Below, piece after piece: positions 43,834-54,399 of a DNA stretch of 64,000 bases. Within the stretch, counting starts at the first letter, position 1; every line of letters begins with the position of its first letter. Made by a program: the position numbers and the translations under genes. Source of the stretch: Ophiobolus disseminans (Eukaryota > Ascomycota > Dothideomycetes > Pleosporales > Phaeosphaeriaceae); assembly GCA_010093685.1 (NCBI GenBank), contig MU006225.1:750507-814506 (forward strand). Direction: 5' to 3'. The notes under the pieces are model-generated. The model saw only the letters and a list, made by a program, of their open reading frames with translations, made no database searches and was not told the DNA's origin.

Positions 43834-43842
43834 TAATCAGAT
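43834..43842 (-). promoter_or_regulatory. Candidate GATA-factor (SreA-type) site upstream of hapX-like gene
   Basis: On the gene's strand the word ATCTGATTA lies about 53-61 bp upstream of the ATG, in a run that repeats ATCTGAT. It differs at one position from ATCWGATAA, the site reported for the iron-responsive GATA repressor SreA. Mutual SreA/HapX control is established in Aspergillus. Its use here is inference. Confidence 0.35.
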
Positions 43843-44178
43843 CAGATGGCGGGATAGGTGCCATCAATTGCGCCTAGGCCGCTTTCGGGCGTGCCGAACT
43901 CGGGGCGCGGAAAATGTTGCCGCTTTGGATCCGCGAGAGGACGTGCTGCCTTTTTTGTTGGAGAGGGAACAGATGGCTTTTGACACGGGGATAGAAGACT
44001 TGTGTTGTGCTGATGCGGGTGGGTGGTGTACCAGGCGATCCGCCATGAGGAGGTACCAGCCGCTGTAGATCCCTTGGTAATGACCTCAGTCGGTAAACAC
44101 TCTTCACTATTTGTCTCGCTACACCAAATACGTGTTGAGTCCAAGATGTACCCATTTCCATCATGATTTCCCCATCCC
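43843..44178. other. Intergenic / upstream region
   Basis: This is the upstream side of the hapX-like gene and the 3' side of the broken F-box/2EXR gene. No coding signal was recognised. Confidence 0.4.
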
Positions 44179-44912
44179 CTACCTCCCGTCCACAATCTCC
44201 CACGGCACATCTCCAAGCCGCTTTACCACCTCCCGCGGCAACCTGGCATTCGACTCAACCTCAAACACCCTTGCCTTCACATTTCTAAGCGGTCGAAAAA
44301 TAAAAATAAGCCCATTGTGACCAGGATCCATCCCTTGCGTCCCCTCAATAAGTATGTCGATGTGCAGCGTCCAGAGGCCATCGAGACTGGCCATTGCGCG
44401 ACAGGTCTTGTACCAATCCCGGTCACTTTCCATAATTTCCTTGAGAAAAGCAGCCTGCGTAGTGCTTGCCAGCGGCAGGACGGGAGACCGTCGCGGAAAC
44501 TTGTTAGTGCCCAGGCGTCCGTGGCATGGTTCTTGGTGAAGAGCATGTCTATGGCTTCAACACAGCTGTGCATATCGGCTGCATAGCTCCCTGAAATGAC
44601 GGACTCAAGGGGTCCTCACGTCCGGCGACACGTCAGGAGGAACGTCAGAAGATCACCGCTGCTCTGAAGAGCGTGACCGTGCATGTTGTAGCATTTATGC
44701 TGACGCCTTGGATCGGAGAGGAAGGCCTCGTAGATGAGCAGGCGTACATCTGGAGGTAGGCGGGTGAAGAAGCTGCTCTGGTCTTGCGCATGGGGCTCGT
44801 GGAATGGAAGTTCCCGCCGTTGCTTTATCGTTCGTGGTAGTAGAACTAGTGGTGGCCTTTTGCCGCGAAGTTTCCGGGGGCTGATGTGGCTCAACAAGCC
44901 GCATAGCGGCAT
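44179..44912 (-). pseudogene. F-box/2EXR-type gene, frameshifted
   Basis: This is a relative of the gene at 49347-50280. Exon 1 (44912-44620) has RLPPDVRLLIYEAFLSDPRR and ends LLTCRR. A 54-bp intron sits at the same place as in the paralogue (ACRVV), and exon 2 starts at 44565 with CVEAIDMLFTKN. The frame aligns with the paralogue through DGLPSCRWQALRR. Homology then continues in another frame, as ESDRDWYKTC...LDGLWTLHIDI to the stop at 44179. So an indel near 44440-44480 breaks the gene, and roughly 15-20 residues seem missing there. An unseen extra intron is possible, but no suitable splice pair was found. Confidence 0.6.
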
Positions 44913-45351
44913 CTCGGCGTCTGACCCTACTAGAATTAGGAGTATGAAAAGATTATATGCAATGAAGTGGTGTTTAGGCGGAGATATTCCTCCAACGTTG
45001 TCATCCCCGCAGATGTGGCGCAGCACTCGGACGCTGCAGTCAGCATGCACATCGACAAGACCTGGGAGATGTATGAAAATTATTAGAACAAGGACCCTCT
45101 GGTAGTATGACTACCATGGATAACCCAGTAGTGAGAGGGACAAGGTGGGGGGGCTGCAACGTATTGTATTAACTTTCGTGTTGTCGTACAGAAGGGTCCG
45201 CTGACTGCACGCTTGGACGTTGCAGATGGACGTGCCTGCCTCTCATGCAGTACGTGCCACGGCCGTTCCTTCCATCAACCTGAACTGAACCCACATATTC
45301 TCAACAAAAATGATATTACTAAAACACGATCCTTCAACGAAGCCAAACAAC
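44913..45351. other. Intergenic, no gene seen
   Basis: This stretch lies between two minus-strand genes. The F-box/2EXR frame stays open upstream to 45050, but that part has no family support. Confidence 0.4.
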
Positions 45352-47277
45352 TCAGCGTTGGTACTTGTACGCATTATATGACGCCCTTCCACACCCCGTC
45401 CTAATCTCTCCCAACTGCCACAAACTATTCGGCCCAACACACCCACCCGCCTCGGCAAACCGCCAAAACATCGCAATGCAGTCAAACTCGCACTTCGGTT
45501 CGCTCTTGTACCGCTCAAACACAAACCCACCCGACCAGCCTGGCTGAAGAAGCCCGGACGTACTGAATGAGCTGTCCAAGGATTTGTCTTTGCACGAGTC
45601 TTCGACGAGCCTGATATATGATTAGTAACATGGACAGTAATGCTATATTGTGCCGACTTACTTTTCCCACAGGTCCATGGCCCCGTCGAGTTTTTGTTCC
45701 CCGAATTGGCCAGGCATGCAGTCGGGCTTGTATCCGAGTATAGTGGAGCGCATGACGAGCTCTTCGAGGTATTTGTATTGCTCGTCCATGTAGTCATGCT
45801 CGAGTTCGACTACATGTGGATATGCAACGGGGTAGCATTTGCATCCAAAGTTTGCCACCTGTTGTTCGTGTTAGCCATCAATTGTCTTGGTGAGGAGAGT
45901 GGGACTGGCGCACCTTTTTGCAGTAGGGGTTGAAAACTCCTACGTTGTTGCTTCCTTCGTACTGGCCGAGACAATCATCTGCGACGCAAATGATGTTTTT
46001 TGGGCATGCGAGTTTGTCTTCCTTGAGGTCGGTCACGAGTTTGTCTCTGTTCACCCAGATCTCGCGAAGACTGTCGCCGGCGAACATAACCGCATGAGCA
46101 GCGACGGTCAGGGCTGTTGCTCCTGTCGCCAACACAAGGGGGTCCCAGCCCAGATCGAAGTTTGGACGTCGTGGCCTGTGTTCGAAAATGATGCGATAGA
46201 CTGGTATGATCAAGACCGTGCCCTGAGACGCAAGGTTCTCAATCGGGAAGCCTATGGCTTGACCGGCGGCTGGTGCGGCAGGTATGTTTTGTTGGGCAAT
46301 CTGCATGAGGTTGGATGGCCCTACATCTGCGAGATCTATCGCATGGCGCTGTATGTGTTTGAGGCACTCTTCCACCAAGTCCGCGCGTTTGATGTTTAAC
46401 CGCCCTTTGCAGAGATCTTGTGTGGCCTTGATACCGGTCATGCCAAGGAAGTCTTTGATGCGACTTGCTGTGTCTTCAGGAATGCGGTACACGACGTCCC
46501 CAGCATGGTGGTTGTCTTTGTCCACAGATAGCGTTTCAACAGTGATGACATTCCTGTACCATAAGGTTAGTTGATGCGTTACTGGGGCGAATTAAGGACC
46601 TACGGTGAAACGGGAGTTGCAGCCGGATGCACTGTGATAGTTGCTGTTGCCCATGCCCCTGGGCCTATCCCTATAGCAGCAAATGTACTTGCGTCGGACA
46701 TAGTTTGGATTTGTGCGAGATCCTTGTTGTTTAGCTTGATATTCATGGGCACCTTTTCGTTGGCTTCGTTAACCATTTGGGTGACCCATGCTGCAACCAC
46801 CGCCACAAGAATTGCGGTGATCCAGACACTAGCAGTGAGGATGAAGCGTTTGGTGTGAGTCGAAAGATTCGTCCTATGGAGAATAGGCGCCAGGGCTTGC
46901 TGACATTCTGTCGTGTATGTTCCCTTCTTGCATTCCCGTGCCAACGCATTCTCAATTTGTTTGTGAACATCGGGACCGAACGCGATTGTGATACCATCTG
47001 AAGGGAACTCGTCGAATATGCCGGTTGGGAAGATTTCGACAGCTTGTTCGGGCTTCAACGTCTATCGATGTTCATTAGGCCTAGAGTTGGTGGCAAGAAC
47101 ACTAACACGTACTTCTGAAGGATTGTACCTCTCTTTTGGCCCAAACGTAAAGGTCGGCATCGCGGCACGTCTTGCGAGCGGAAGAGCTTCGGGAGAAGGC
47201 GTGGCTGTCGCGGTGATGGCAAGCGCCGACGCATGCTCGAAGCATAATATCAAAGGAAGCAAAAGCGAAACTATCAT
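45352..47277 (-). CDS. Hypothetical secretory-pathway membrane protein
   Basis: The family was not recognised. Five exons, 47277-47113, 47061-46604, 46553-45914, 45858-45662 and 45610-45352, all with phase-correct GT-AG introns of 50-55 bp, give 572 residues. A signal peptide (SLLLPLILCFEHASA) is followed by a luminal segment. Membrane helices lie near residues 130-155 (FILTASVWITAILVAVVAAW) and 285-305 (LVLATGATALTVAAHAVMFA). Cys-rich segments follow: CPKNIICVADDC, NPYCKK, FGCKCYPVAYP and CEFDCIAMFW. The C-terminal 150 residues look like an extracellular disulfide domain. It is head-to-head with a secreted metallopeptidase-like gene, which may be coincidence. Confidence 0.72.
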
Positions 47278-48117
47278 TGTGACGGTAGTCCGGTCGAAAT
47301 TGATGAATAGTCAGATTAGGTGCTCAGAGTTGCTCGGTGAACAGGTTTCTTTTGAACCGTGGTATCCTTCATATTGCTCGGCGCGCGACAGTTATGATGT
47401 GTTTTGTCTCTCACTCTAAGTTACCCTTTGATAGTGGCACAGTTGACTGGTAGATCCCATAGCCGGTTGCTATTGATGGTCGCCGCGAGAATGTCAGAAT
47501 CAGCCACAAAGCGGCGAAGATGTCATATTCGACATGCCATACGCGGCGCGGAACGAGCTTCGCACTCCTTTCAGTATGTTGAAACAACACTCAATTCCCG
47601 TAACTCCTCGACAAACATTTTGGTCGTGGCACAGCGCGCCATATCAATCCACGCCGTGAAGAAAACAGCCCTATTTTGCACGAATGTAGGTCGTACACTC
47701 GGGCTGTGTTGCATATGCCGCGCGCTTGCATTTTGGGGTCTGCTACGAGTGGATGGTAGGCGAACTGTGCCGCGTAAGACGCCAGCTTTGCCAAGCCATT
47801 GCGCCCCCCATTTCCAAGACTGTGTTGATGAGGCGAATTCGGAGGTTGTAAACCTCGACCCCAGACGTGGGGTCGATGGGTTCTGAACGGCACCACGCGG
47901 GTATGAGACCGTCCGCAATCCAGCCCCGGAGGGTCAGTGCTGATGTGCCCTCTTCTTGCAGGTGTTTGAGAAACGTACACCTTGAGTTGGTGTAGCTAAC
48001 GAATATAAAGCACTCCATGCTCAAATCAGTCGGACTATTTCGACGTCTACTTCTTGCCTTCACTGAACTTTCTTCTTGATCCACTCTCTTTCATATCAGC
48101 CAAATCCTAGTGTGATC
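47278..48117. other. Intergenic; contains a possible gene remnant on the minus strand
   Basis: This is a divergent region between the membrane-protein gene and the metallopeptidase-like gene. Minus-strand frames from about 48018 (MECFIFVSYTNSR) to 47755 and from 47690 to 47571 (FFTAWIDMARC) look coding but sit in different frames. No clean intron joins them, so they may be a decayed gene. No family was recognised. Confidence 0.3.
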
Positions 48118-49344
48118 ATGCACTGGCTTCCAATCCTTTGGAGCTTTGCGCTCCAACTTTCGCTATACTCAATCGCGTTCGGATATCAGATCGATCAGTC
48201 CTGCGTGAAAGAGGGAATTGCAGATGCTGTCCATGAAGCCATGGAATCTGCGATTGGGATGGCAGATGCCGCGTACGACCGACTGACCGCGGAACCAAGG
48301 CATGCTACGACTCTGGATCTAGTAGCCAAGCTGTTTGCTCGTCCGGGCCAGAACCCAGTCGATGCAATCACGGACAAAACTGTCGATGTCCTTTACGCCA
48401 TACGTCAAAACTATCGCAACGAGGTACCAAGAGGCACGCCCGTTGGTTTGGATGACATAGTGAGTATGACAATCCTCTGAAGTAAGAATATACTGACGGA
48501 GTCCGCCGATTGTCTTCTGCAACCGAGATCGGCTTCGGCTTGTCAATGTCTTGAAGCAGATATGGAAAGATGAATGTGAGACACAGCCCCGATAAACTTT
48601 GAGCCACACTAATAGAAGGGCAGCCGAAAACTATCTGCATCACGATGGGAAGTTATGTAGGGGTAGCATGCTCGGAGACTTGACTGACAAGCTTGCACTG
48701 GCAATAACACACAATCCTTGGGGACTTAGCACCGAAGACCGTGTAGGTGAGCTGAAGAAGGTAACCCAGATCCAGCTATGCCCTTGGTTCGTCGATTGGA
48801 TTGCAAAACGAAAATTCAAGACGCAGCATGCGGTGGTTGGGAATATAGGAAAGTTCCTCACACGGTTCTCCGGAAGAAGTCGGTTCTCGTTTGCTCAGAT
48901 AGGTATGTATTCGCATCTTTTGAAGGTTCAGCGCTCATATGAGAATTTAGATTCGTTCAACTTACTGGACAAAGTGTTGCTGCACGAGATGACTCATGGA
49001 CGCGCTGCTTACAGCAAGTTCGACACCGAAGATGACCCCGTAGAGGGCTTGAAAGACGTTTTGCTTCCAGGAGGCTATACCGGGATGAACATAATCAATG
49101 CTCCGGCCTTTGGCTGGGCGATGGCTAGGAAATTGGCCGAAAAAGGAGGCCCGCTGAGAAAGGCGACGGGCGCAGACAACAATGCAGACACATTGGCCCT
49201 CTTTGGAAGCAGTACGTATAGCCCACTACAAGAACTAGGTGGTAGCAACTAACCATCAACTCCACAGTTTGTAAATTGATGGATGATCCAAAGAATCCAA
49301 GGACCGTAGACGATAAAGGCAATATCGTTCCGCTGCCCCGTTAG
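48118..49344 (+). CDS. Secreted HEMTH metallopeptidase-like protein (M35-like), model uncertain
   Basis: The N-terminus at 48118 has a signal peptide (LPILWSFALQLSLYSIAFG). The C-terminal half carries the zinc motif HEMTH at 48983-48997. ADNNADTLALFG follows, resembling the Asp region of M35 (aspzincin) or Lys-specific metallopeptidases. Clear introns are 48903-48950 and 49212-49267, and the gene ends at 49344. Exon 1 runs to 48459 (phase 0). The junction into the next frame, which starts between about 48560 and 48653, cannot be placed with certainty. A coding-looking segment at 48503-48575 (RDRLRLVNVLKQIWKDE) is in the downstream frame but cannot be joined to exon 1 by a normal splice. The gene may be damaged there. 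Confidence 0.55.
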
Positions 49345-49346
49345 AA

Positions 49347-50280
49347 TTAGCCCTGTCGAAAACTCTCTGTATCGTATGGTCTGTGGCATTGCTTAATGCT
49401 GAAGTTTAACGGTTCAAGAGAGGTTTTCACAGCTTCGGGTAGCGCGGTATTTAATTCGACCTCGAAGAACTTGGCCTTGATGTGCTTGAGGGGTTCGAGA
49501 ATGGATAGTAAATCTTCTGGCGGGAAAGGATTGGTGCTGTTGTGGCCGCGATAATTCCAGATCGTCATATCGATGGTGAGATGTTGAAGATATGTTAGTG
49601 TAGCGAGTGTTGAACAAGCCTCGCCCCATGCGTAATAATTCTCTGGTGGCACCGAATTGTCGCGCGAGTAAATTCCCTCCGAAACCCGTCTCGGCATCAT
49701 GAACACGGTGGAAACATTTACACGGCGAAGTCTGTTCCAATTCTGCGCAGGCAGCGTTGAGTGGAACCTGATTAAGCCATGTGCACCCTTGAAAGCGAAA
49801 ACATTGGCATTATACAGCACCGTAATGGCCTCCAAGTAACTGCGAAAGTAAGACATCGGTATCGAAACAAGGCTTGTTGGGAACTTACACGACGCGACAT
49901 GCTAGCAGCATTGACACCAGGTTGCTGTTTGAGCGAGGCTCTCTTCGCCTGTATGTTCCGCCAGATTCTGGGGTCCAGATTCCGTAGCATGAGTGCTGCC
50001 ATGTTGGAAGTGGACTCTCTGCGTCGTCACACTGCCAATGGCCCATACATGGCCGATGCCGGTTGCCCCGGTAGGAGACAATATGCAACATACGGTCGGG
50101 GTCCGCCAAGACCGCTTCGTAGATCAGAAGTCGTACATCTGCCGAAACGAGGTTGAACAACCGGCTTTGTTTTTGGGCATGAAATGGTCCAGCCATGATG
50201 TATGGCTGTGGTGGTGCCTCTACCAGAGCATTTTTCGTCGTTTTCTTACGTCCTAATGCTCTGTCGACAAAACGGCGCAT
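49347..50280 (-). CDS. F-box/2EXR-type protein
   Basis: Exons 50280-49889 and 49839-49347, with a 49-bp intron (GTAAGT, GCAG), give 294 residues. It opens with a basic stretch (GRKKTTK). The degenerate F-box-like SADVRLLIYEAVLADPDR and the LLACRVV-YLEAITVLYNANVF segment, typical of fungal 2EXR proteins, follow. The C-terminal half is rich in aromatic residues (WNRLRRVNVSTVFMMP, LQHLTIDMTIWNY). It is a close structural relative of the broken gene at 44179-44912, sharing the intron position. The function of this large fungal family is unknown; a ubiquitin-ligase adaptor role is inference. Its stop lies only 3 bp from the stop of the convergent metallopeptidase-like gene. Confidence 0.75.
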
Positions 50281-51475
50281 GACGCAGTGACGGTTGCGAT
50301 GAAGCAGTCAGGTGGGATGAGGGTTGCTGAGTGAAATTGTTAATGGTGAAATTTGCAGGTGTCCTGAAGTCTGAGGGGCGAAAAGCGCAGGGGTTTGCGG
50401 CACAGCATCTTCCTCGCGCCCTGCCCGCACAAGCGGCCGGCGCTTACGCGCATGCTGGCTAATCGAGGTGGTAGCGCGACAGTAACAAGACGGTGTTCGT
50501 ACGGTGTTGTAAAGGCGTCGTGCGATGAGGCTGCAGTGCATGTGGTGAAACGAGGCTGCAAGCCCAGTGAGCGATTCCAAAGTTGGCATTAACGATGGGA
50601 TGGACCGTGCCCAGGCGGACATGCACGTATCATCGAGGCCTACTGACTGGCTGACCAAAAACGACAGCGGTAAGAGCGGCGGGATAGTGATCACTTTATA
50701 TTAGGCTTTCAGGGTAGTGCGAGGCGTACCAGTGAGCAGTAATCAGACCTGGCTGTGTTCTGGAAATGACACTGCGCCGGAACCTCACGCCAAATCTCAG
50801 ACATTAACCTTGAAAGATACATTTGATGGGACGTGACACATCGTCAACTTCTCCCATCTATTATCAGTTTCTATACGACCCAAGACACGTTGAAGATTTG
50901 CTCTCAACAGCGGTCCCGTCCCTTTCAACGTTGTTCGACAGTAGCGAGGCCAGGGAACCGCTGAGTGGAAGGAAATGAAAGGCCGATGGCGCTTTTGGGT
51001 ACACAAGTGGAACATCACTAGGACTGTAGCATGATGGACTGATTGTATTGCATGTGCACCAGAAGCAATTGTTGCGCATCGCTTGATGTCTCCTGCTAGT
51101 GACGTATGGTCTTCAAGTGTGTCCCGCTTTCGGCAGCAACATACCCAAAGCAATCCCAAAGGCACTCAATTGCCTATCATCAACGCGTAAAGTTCGGTCC
51201 CGACATCTCGTACTTAATTAACCTCCAAGTTGGTCAAGCGCTCGAGTCGCGGTTTTGGTCCTCTTCCATAACGACTGCAGGTTTAAGCATGCTTCCTGCC
51301 ACATCAGGCAGGGAGATCTAGATACAGGTCTTGCTATGCCTTTTTAGCTGGAAAGCAAACAACTCATCAGCGACTTGGCAAACTTGCCTGCTTCAACTCA
51401 TCCATCCACCCAGCGATCGAATTACCGCCATTTGTGAGCGTAACGCTGTTGAAGTCTTGAGCCCAAACATCAATC
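50281..51475. other. Intergenic, 1.2 kb, no gene seen
   Basis: This region lies upstream of the F-box/2EXR gene and downstream of the next minus-strand gene. Several short frames exist on both strands but none has a signal peptide, intron support or family motif. Confidence 0.45.
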
Positions 51476-52386
51476 TCAAGTCGCTCCATATCCAATAAAG
51501 AAATACTTCCACAACATCTCCAGCATGTACTCAAAACTTCTGATTAAAATGGGCCTGTCAACGTAGCAAATCGAGAAGTCCAGACACAACCCGACCTCTG
51601 CAACAGGCCGTAGCAGCGCAAGTGCCTCAAGGGTAGAGAAGTCCATGTCCCCAGAGTGATACACCGTCTCGTAATCGATCCTGACGTCGAGCCAATTGAT
51701 GAAGTGGTGCGCGGGAGCGCCAATATTCCATCGATCGCTGTTGAGTAGATCCGCCAGATAGCGCCATCCGGAACATAAGCTGAACGTTGAGCGGGCGAGC
51801 CATGTCTCGACGATCTTGTTGCGCACCAAGCCGCCCATAAACGTTGTGTCCATGAATTGCATAGCGCATATACCATTAGAGCATTTGTGCGGTTTGGGAT
51901 AGAACGCCTGGTTACTCTCTTTGTTCTTAACGCAACAGCCAGTCACTTTGGAGGCGATGGTAACCATGGTGGATCCGAACGCGTCATCGAGGAGGTAATG
52001 GTAGACCATGTCGCGCAGCTCACGGGGCAGCTTGTCGTACATGTTTTCGCAAAGCGAGTGGCATTCTGGTTGGCCGATGGCGATGAGATGGTTGTGGGCG
52101 AACCGTTCGGACGTGCCGATTTTTTCTGCGAGAGAATTGCTTTCGTCGTCCAGCTTGCGCAACTGTTTCTGCAGGTTCGAGATATGACTGCGAAGCTCGC
52201 ATGCCTCGAGCTCAGTTTCTTGCCATCTCTTTCCGTGTCTTGCGCTCGATCTGAGGTGACTGATTCTCCCGATTAGCAGTTGTTGACGCTCATCATATGC
52301 ACAGATACTTACACAGCGGCCAATTGACGGTGATCTTGCGTCTTCAATTGCGACGATTGAGTGTCGAGACCTGTGTTGAGCGCCAT
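51476..52386 (-). CDS. F-box-like protein with N-terminal coiled coil
   Basis: Exons 52386-52313 and 52259-51476, with a 53-bp intron (GTAAGT, CTAAT, TCAG), give 285 residues. Residues 25-85 form a charged coiled coil (LRSHISNLQKQLRKLDDESNSLAEK). The F-box-like motif YDKLPRELRDMVYHYLL follows near 105. The rest is rich in Trp/Tyr/Leu (TWLARSTFSLCSGWRYLADLL). The subfamily differs from the 44179 and 49347 genes. Coiled coil plus F-box-like motif suggests an adaptor, but no partner can be named. Confidence 0.72.
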
Positions 52387-52770
52387 AATAGAAAATATAG
52401 AGGATGGTGTAGGTTGTGGGTGGTCGTGGTGAGGAGCGACTGGAGATCCCGAGGCGCTAGTTAAGGCCCTGAAAAGTCATGAGAGACCCTGCAGAGTCAC
52501 GAGGGACCCTGGAAAGAGCAACGAAGTGTATGCCCTTCGACTCGTAGTATCATCCTGTTTGCACCGAAACAGTCTTCTCATATGCCTATGCGTAGGGAAG
52601 AGCGACAGGCACTATAAATAATCGATTGAGAGGGGTATGCGCAAGTATGTGAGATATCCAATACCGTAACGCCAGACATATCCATATCTGTGACAACACC
52701 ACCCACACATATCTATCAAGCGAGGGTGTAGCTCGCTTCTAGTGTATGCAACGAAGCTACGGTAGCCATA
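52387..52770. other. Intergenic with a 20-bp tandem repeat
   Basis: The stretch separates two minus-strand genes. It contains three imperfect copies of a 20-bp unit starting ccctg at 52467, 52487 and 52507. Confidence 0.6.
52467..52526. repeat. 20-bp tandem repeat, three imperfect units
   Basis: The units share ccctgaaaagtcatgagaga-like sequence with a few changes each. They lie about 80-140 bp upstream of the F-box-like gene at 51476-52386, possibly inside its promoter. Confidence 0.75.
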
Positions 52771-54399
52771 CTAGCCTGACCAGAACCAACCGCTCTTCTT
52801 CTTCTCCTTCTCTTTCCCTTCGTCTTTCTTGCTATCTTGAGGCGCGAAAGCCTTGTGCACAGCCGCCCAGGGGTCACGCACCTGATCCTGCTCTTGACCG
52901 CGCTGCGTATGTACAGTCTCAGAGCTCTCTTCCCTCCCATCTGCGAAACGCTTCTTCAGCACGACCTTCGTAGTGACACTGCCATCTGGCGCGACTGTTC
53001 GCTCTGTGGTGGTGAGTGTGGAGAGTATTGACGGTTGTACTTCTTTAGAAGTAGTTGAACCAGGGGCAGGCGTAGGCTTTGTAGTCTTAGGCTTGGTCAG
53101 TAGATGCTCGTAAGCATCGAGTTCTGTTTCCGTAGCACTGTCCTCCTGATCACCGGACTGCGCGGATGTCCGGAGACCCAGGTACCGACCATTCTGCTCC
53201 TGTTCTTCTCGCAGATACTCGTTTATATCGCCATCCTCCCAAGCTGAATTGCACGCTGCAGTAGGGCCTCGAAGACCGAGACGCCGTCCTTCCATTTCGT
53301 GCTGCTCTTGGAGGAATTTATTTATGTCGGCGTCATCTCGAGCTGCATCGCACGCCGTAGGACGCCTCGGCTCTGCCTGTAGTGGTGCAAAGCCTTCTTG
53401 TCTCATCCTAGGAGTGGGCGGATCATCGTGTTGGTCTTCATGGTCATGGCTGTACTCGTAGCTCGGCTCATCGCTCGTTGTCTCATCCGCCCACAGTACG
53501 CGCTTAGGGAACATTGCACGATTCCGCACTGGGCAGGTCGTGCTTTCGTTCTCTTGCCTTTCTGCGCGGACAAGGTCCTCATATGCTGCCCGCCAGTTTA
53601 CACCCGTCTTCTTCATTTCCTCATCTTGGTCCAGAGCATGTGGCGAGTACCGTGTCTTGCTGGAGATGCTAGAGGCCTCGGTGGGGTGCTTGTGGATACT
53701 GTTTACGAAATCCTTGTACCCCGTCTCGTTCACCAAGGCGCGGAGTGCAGGATATTCATCTAAGGCGCGCACCACCGTGCTCATGGTTTCGTCCCAAGCG
53801 TCCTCACCAAAGATGCTGCGAGCATCCGCCATCATTTGTTCGTACAGCTCCCTTTGCTGCTCGTAGGACGATGGAGGGCCGTGCCTTCCATCAGTGGTAG
53901 GCTGGGATGGGTGGCTGTCGTCGTCGAAGGGCTTCGGGGACCCCCAGCTCCAGTCCCACCCCCACTCCTGTCCCTTTCTATTGGCAAACCTGTGGACTAG
54001 CTCTTTGTCATCCTCGTTTGACGACATGTGACTGCTTTGATCAACGATGTTTCTTCGTAGCTCGTCAGCCTGGCGGTCGAGTCGCATGAGCTCCTCACTC
54101 TTCTTCAGCACCTCTTGAAGGTCGCCAACCCTGTATAGTTCCCGGCCTTCATGCCGTAAAACTGTGATTTCATCTTCGATATGCTGGAGCATATTACATT
54201 GTGTCTTATCTGCCTTCTTGAACAGGCATGCCTCCCGTGCTTGGTGTACGTTGTTGTAGTTGGCTATGGTGGCGGGAAGCGTGAAGACAGTGTTCATCAA
54301 TGACGAGACTTGAGAGTCGGCGAATCGGCGAAAAGCGATGAAGGGATTGTCTTCGGGACGGTCGCGATTACGTCGTGGGGTGTCGTCGTTATTAGACAT
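52771..54399 (-). CDS. Conserved fungal hypothetical protein with internal duplication
   Basis: A single exon of 542 residues from the ATG at 54399; an in-frame ATG at 54486 would add 29 poorly structured residues. The opening DNPFIAFRRFADSQVSSLMNTVFTLP looks like the start of a fungal family with an amphipathic N-terminal helix. A coiled-coil-prone charged region follows. Trp-rich QEWGWDWSWG sits near residue 145. A C-terminal block, TTTERTVAPDGSVTTKVVLKKRFADGREE, looks conserved. Near residues 345-410 a 33-residue unit is duplicated in tandem (CDAARDDADINKFLQEQ, then CNSAWEDGDINEYLREE; 53168-53366). It ends KKKSGWFWSG. No enzymatic motif is seen; function unknown. Confidence 0.75.
   Translation of the reverse strand: MSNNDDTPRRNRDRPEDNPFIAFRRFADSQVSSLMNTVFTLPATIANYNNVHQAREACLFKKADKTQCNMLQHIEDEITVLRHEGRELYRVGDLQEVLKKSEELMRLDRQADELRRNIVDQSSHMSSNEDDKELVHRFANRKGQEWGWDWSWGSPKPFDDDSHPSQPTTDGRHGPPSSYEQQRELYEQMMADARSIFGEDAWDETMSTVVRALDEYPALRALVNETGYKDFVNSIHKHPTEASSISSKTRYSPHALDQDEEMKKTGVNWRAAYEDLVRAERQENESTTCPVRNRAMFPKRVLWADETTSDEPSYEYSHDHEDQHDDPPTPRMRQEGFAPLQAEPRRPTACDAARDDADINKFLQEQHEMEGRRLGLRGPTAACNSAWEDGDINEYLREEQEQNGRYLGLRTSAQSGDQEDSATETELDAYEHLLTKPKTTKPTPAPGSTTSKEVQPSILSTLTTTERTVAPDGSVTTKVVLKKRFADGREESSETVHTQRGQEQDQVRDPWAAVHKAFAPQDSKKDEGKEKEKKKSGWFWSG

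Noticed and set aside
44587..44619. 33-bp intron in the broken F-box/2EXR gene
   Set aside because: Too short. The acceptor at 44566 gives a 54-bp intron and matches the paralogue's LLACRVV-YLEAI junction.
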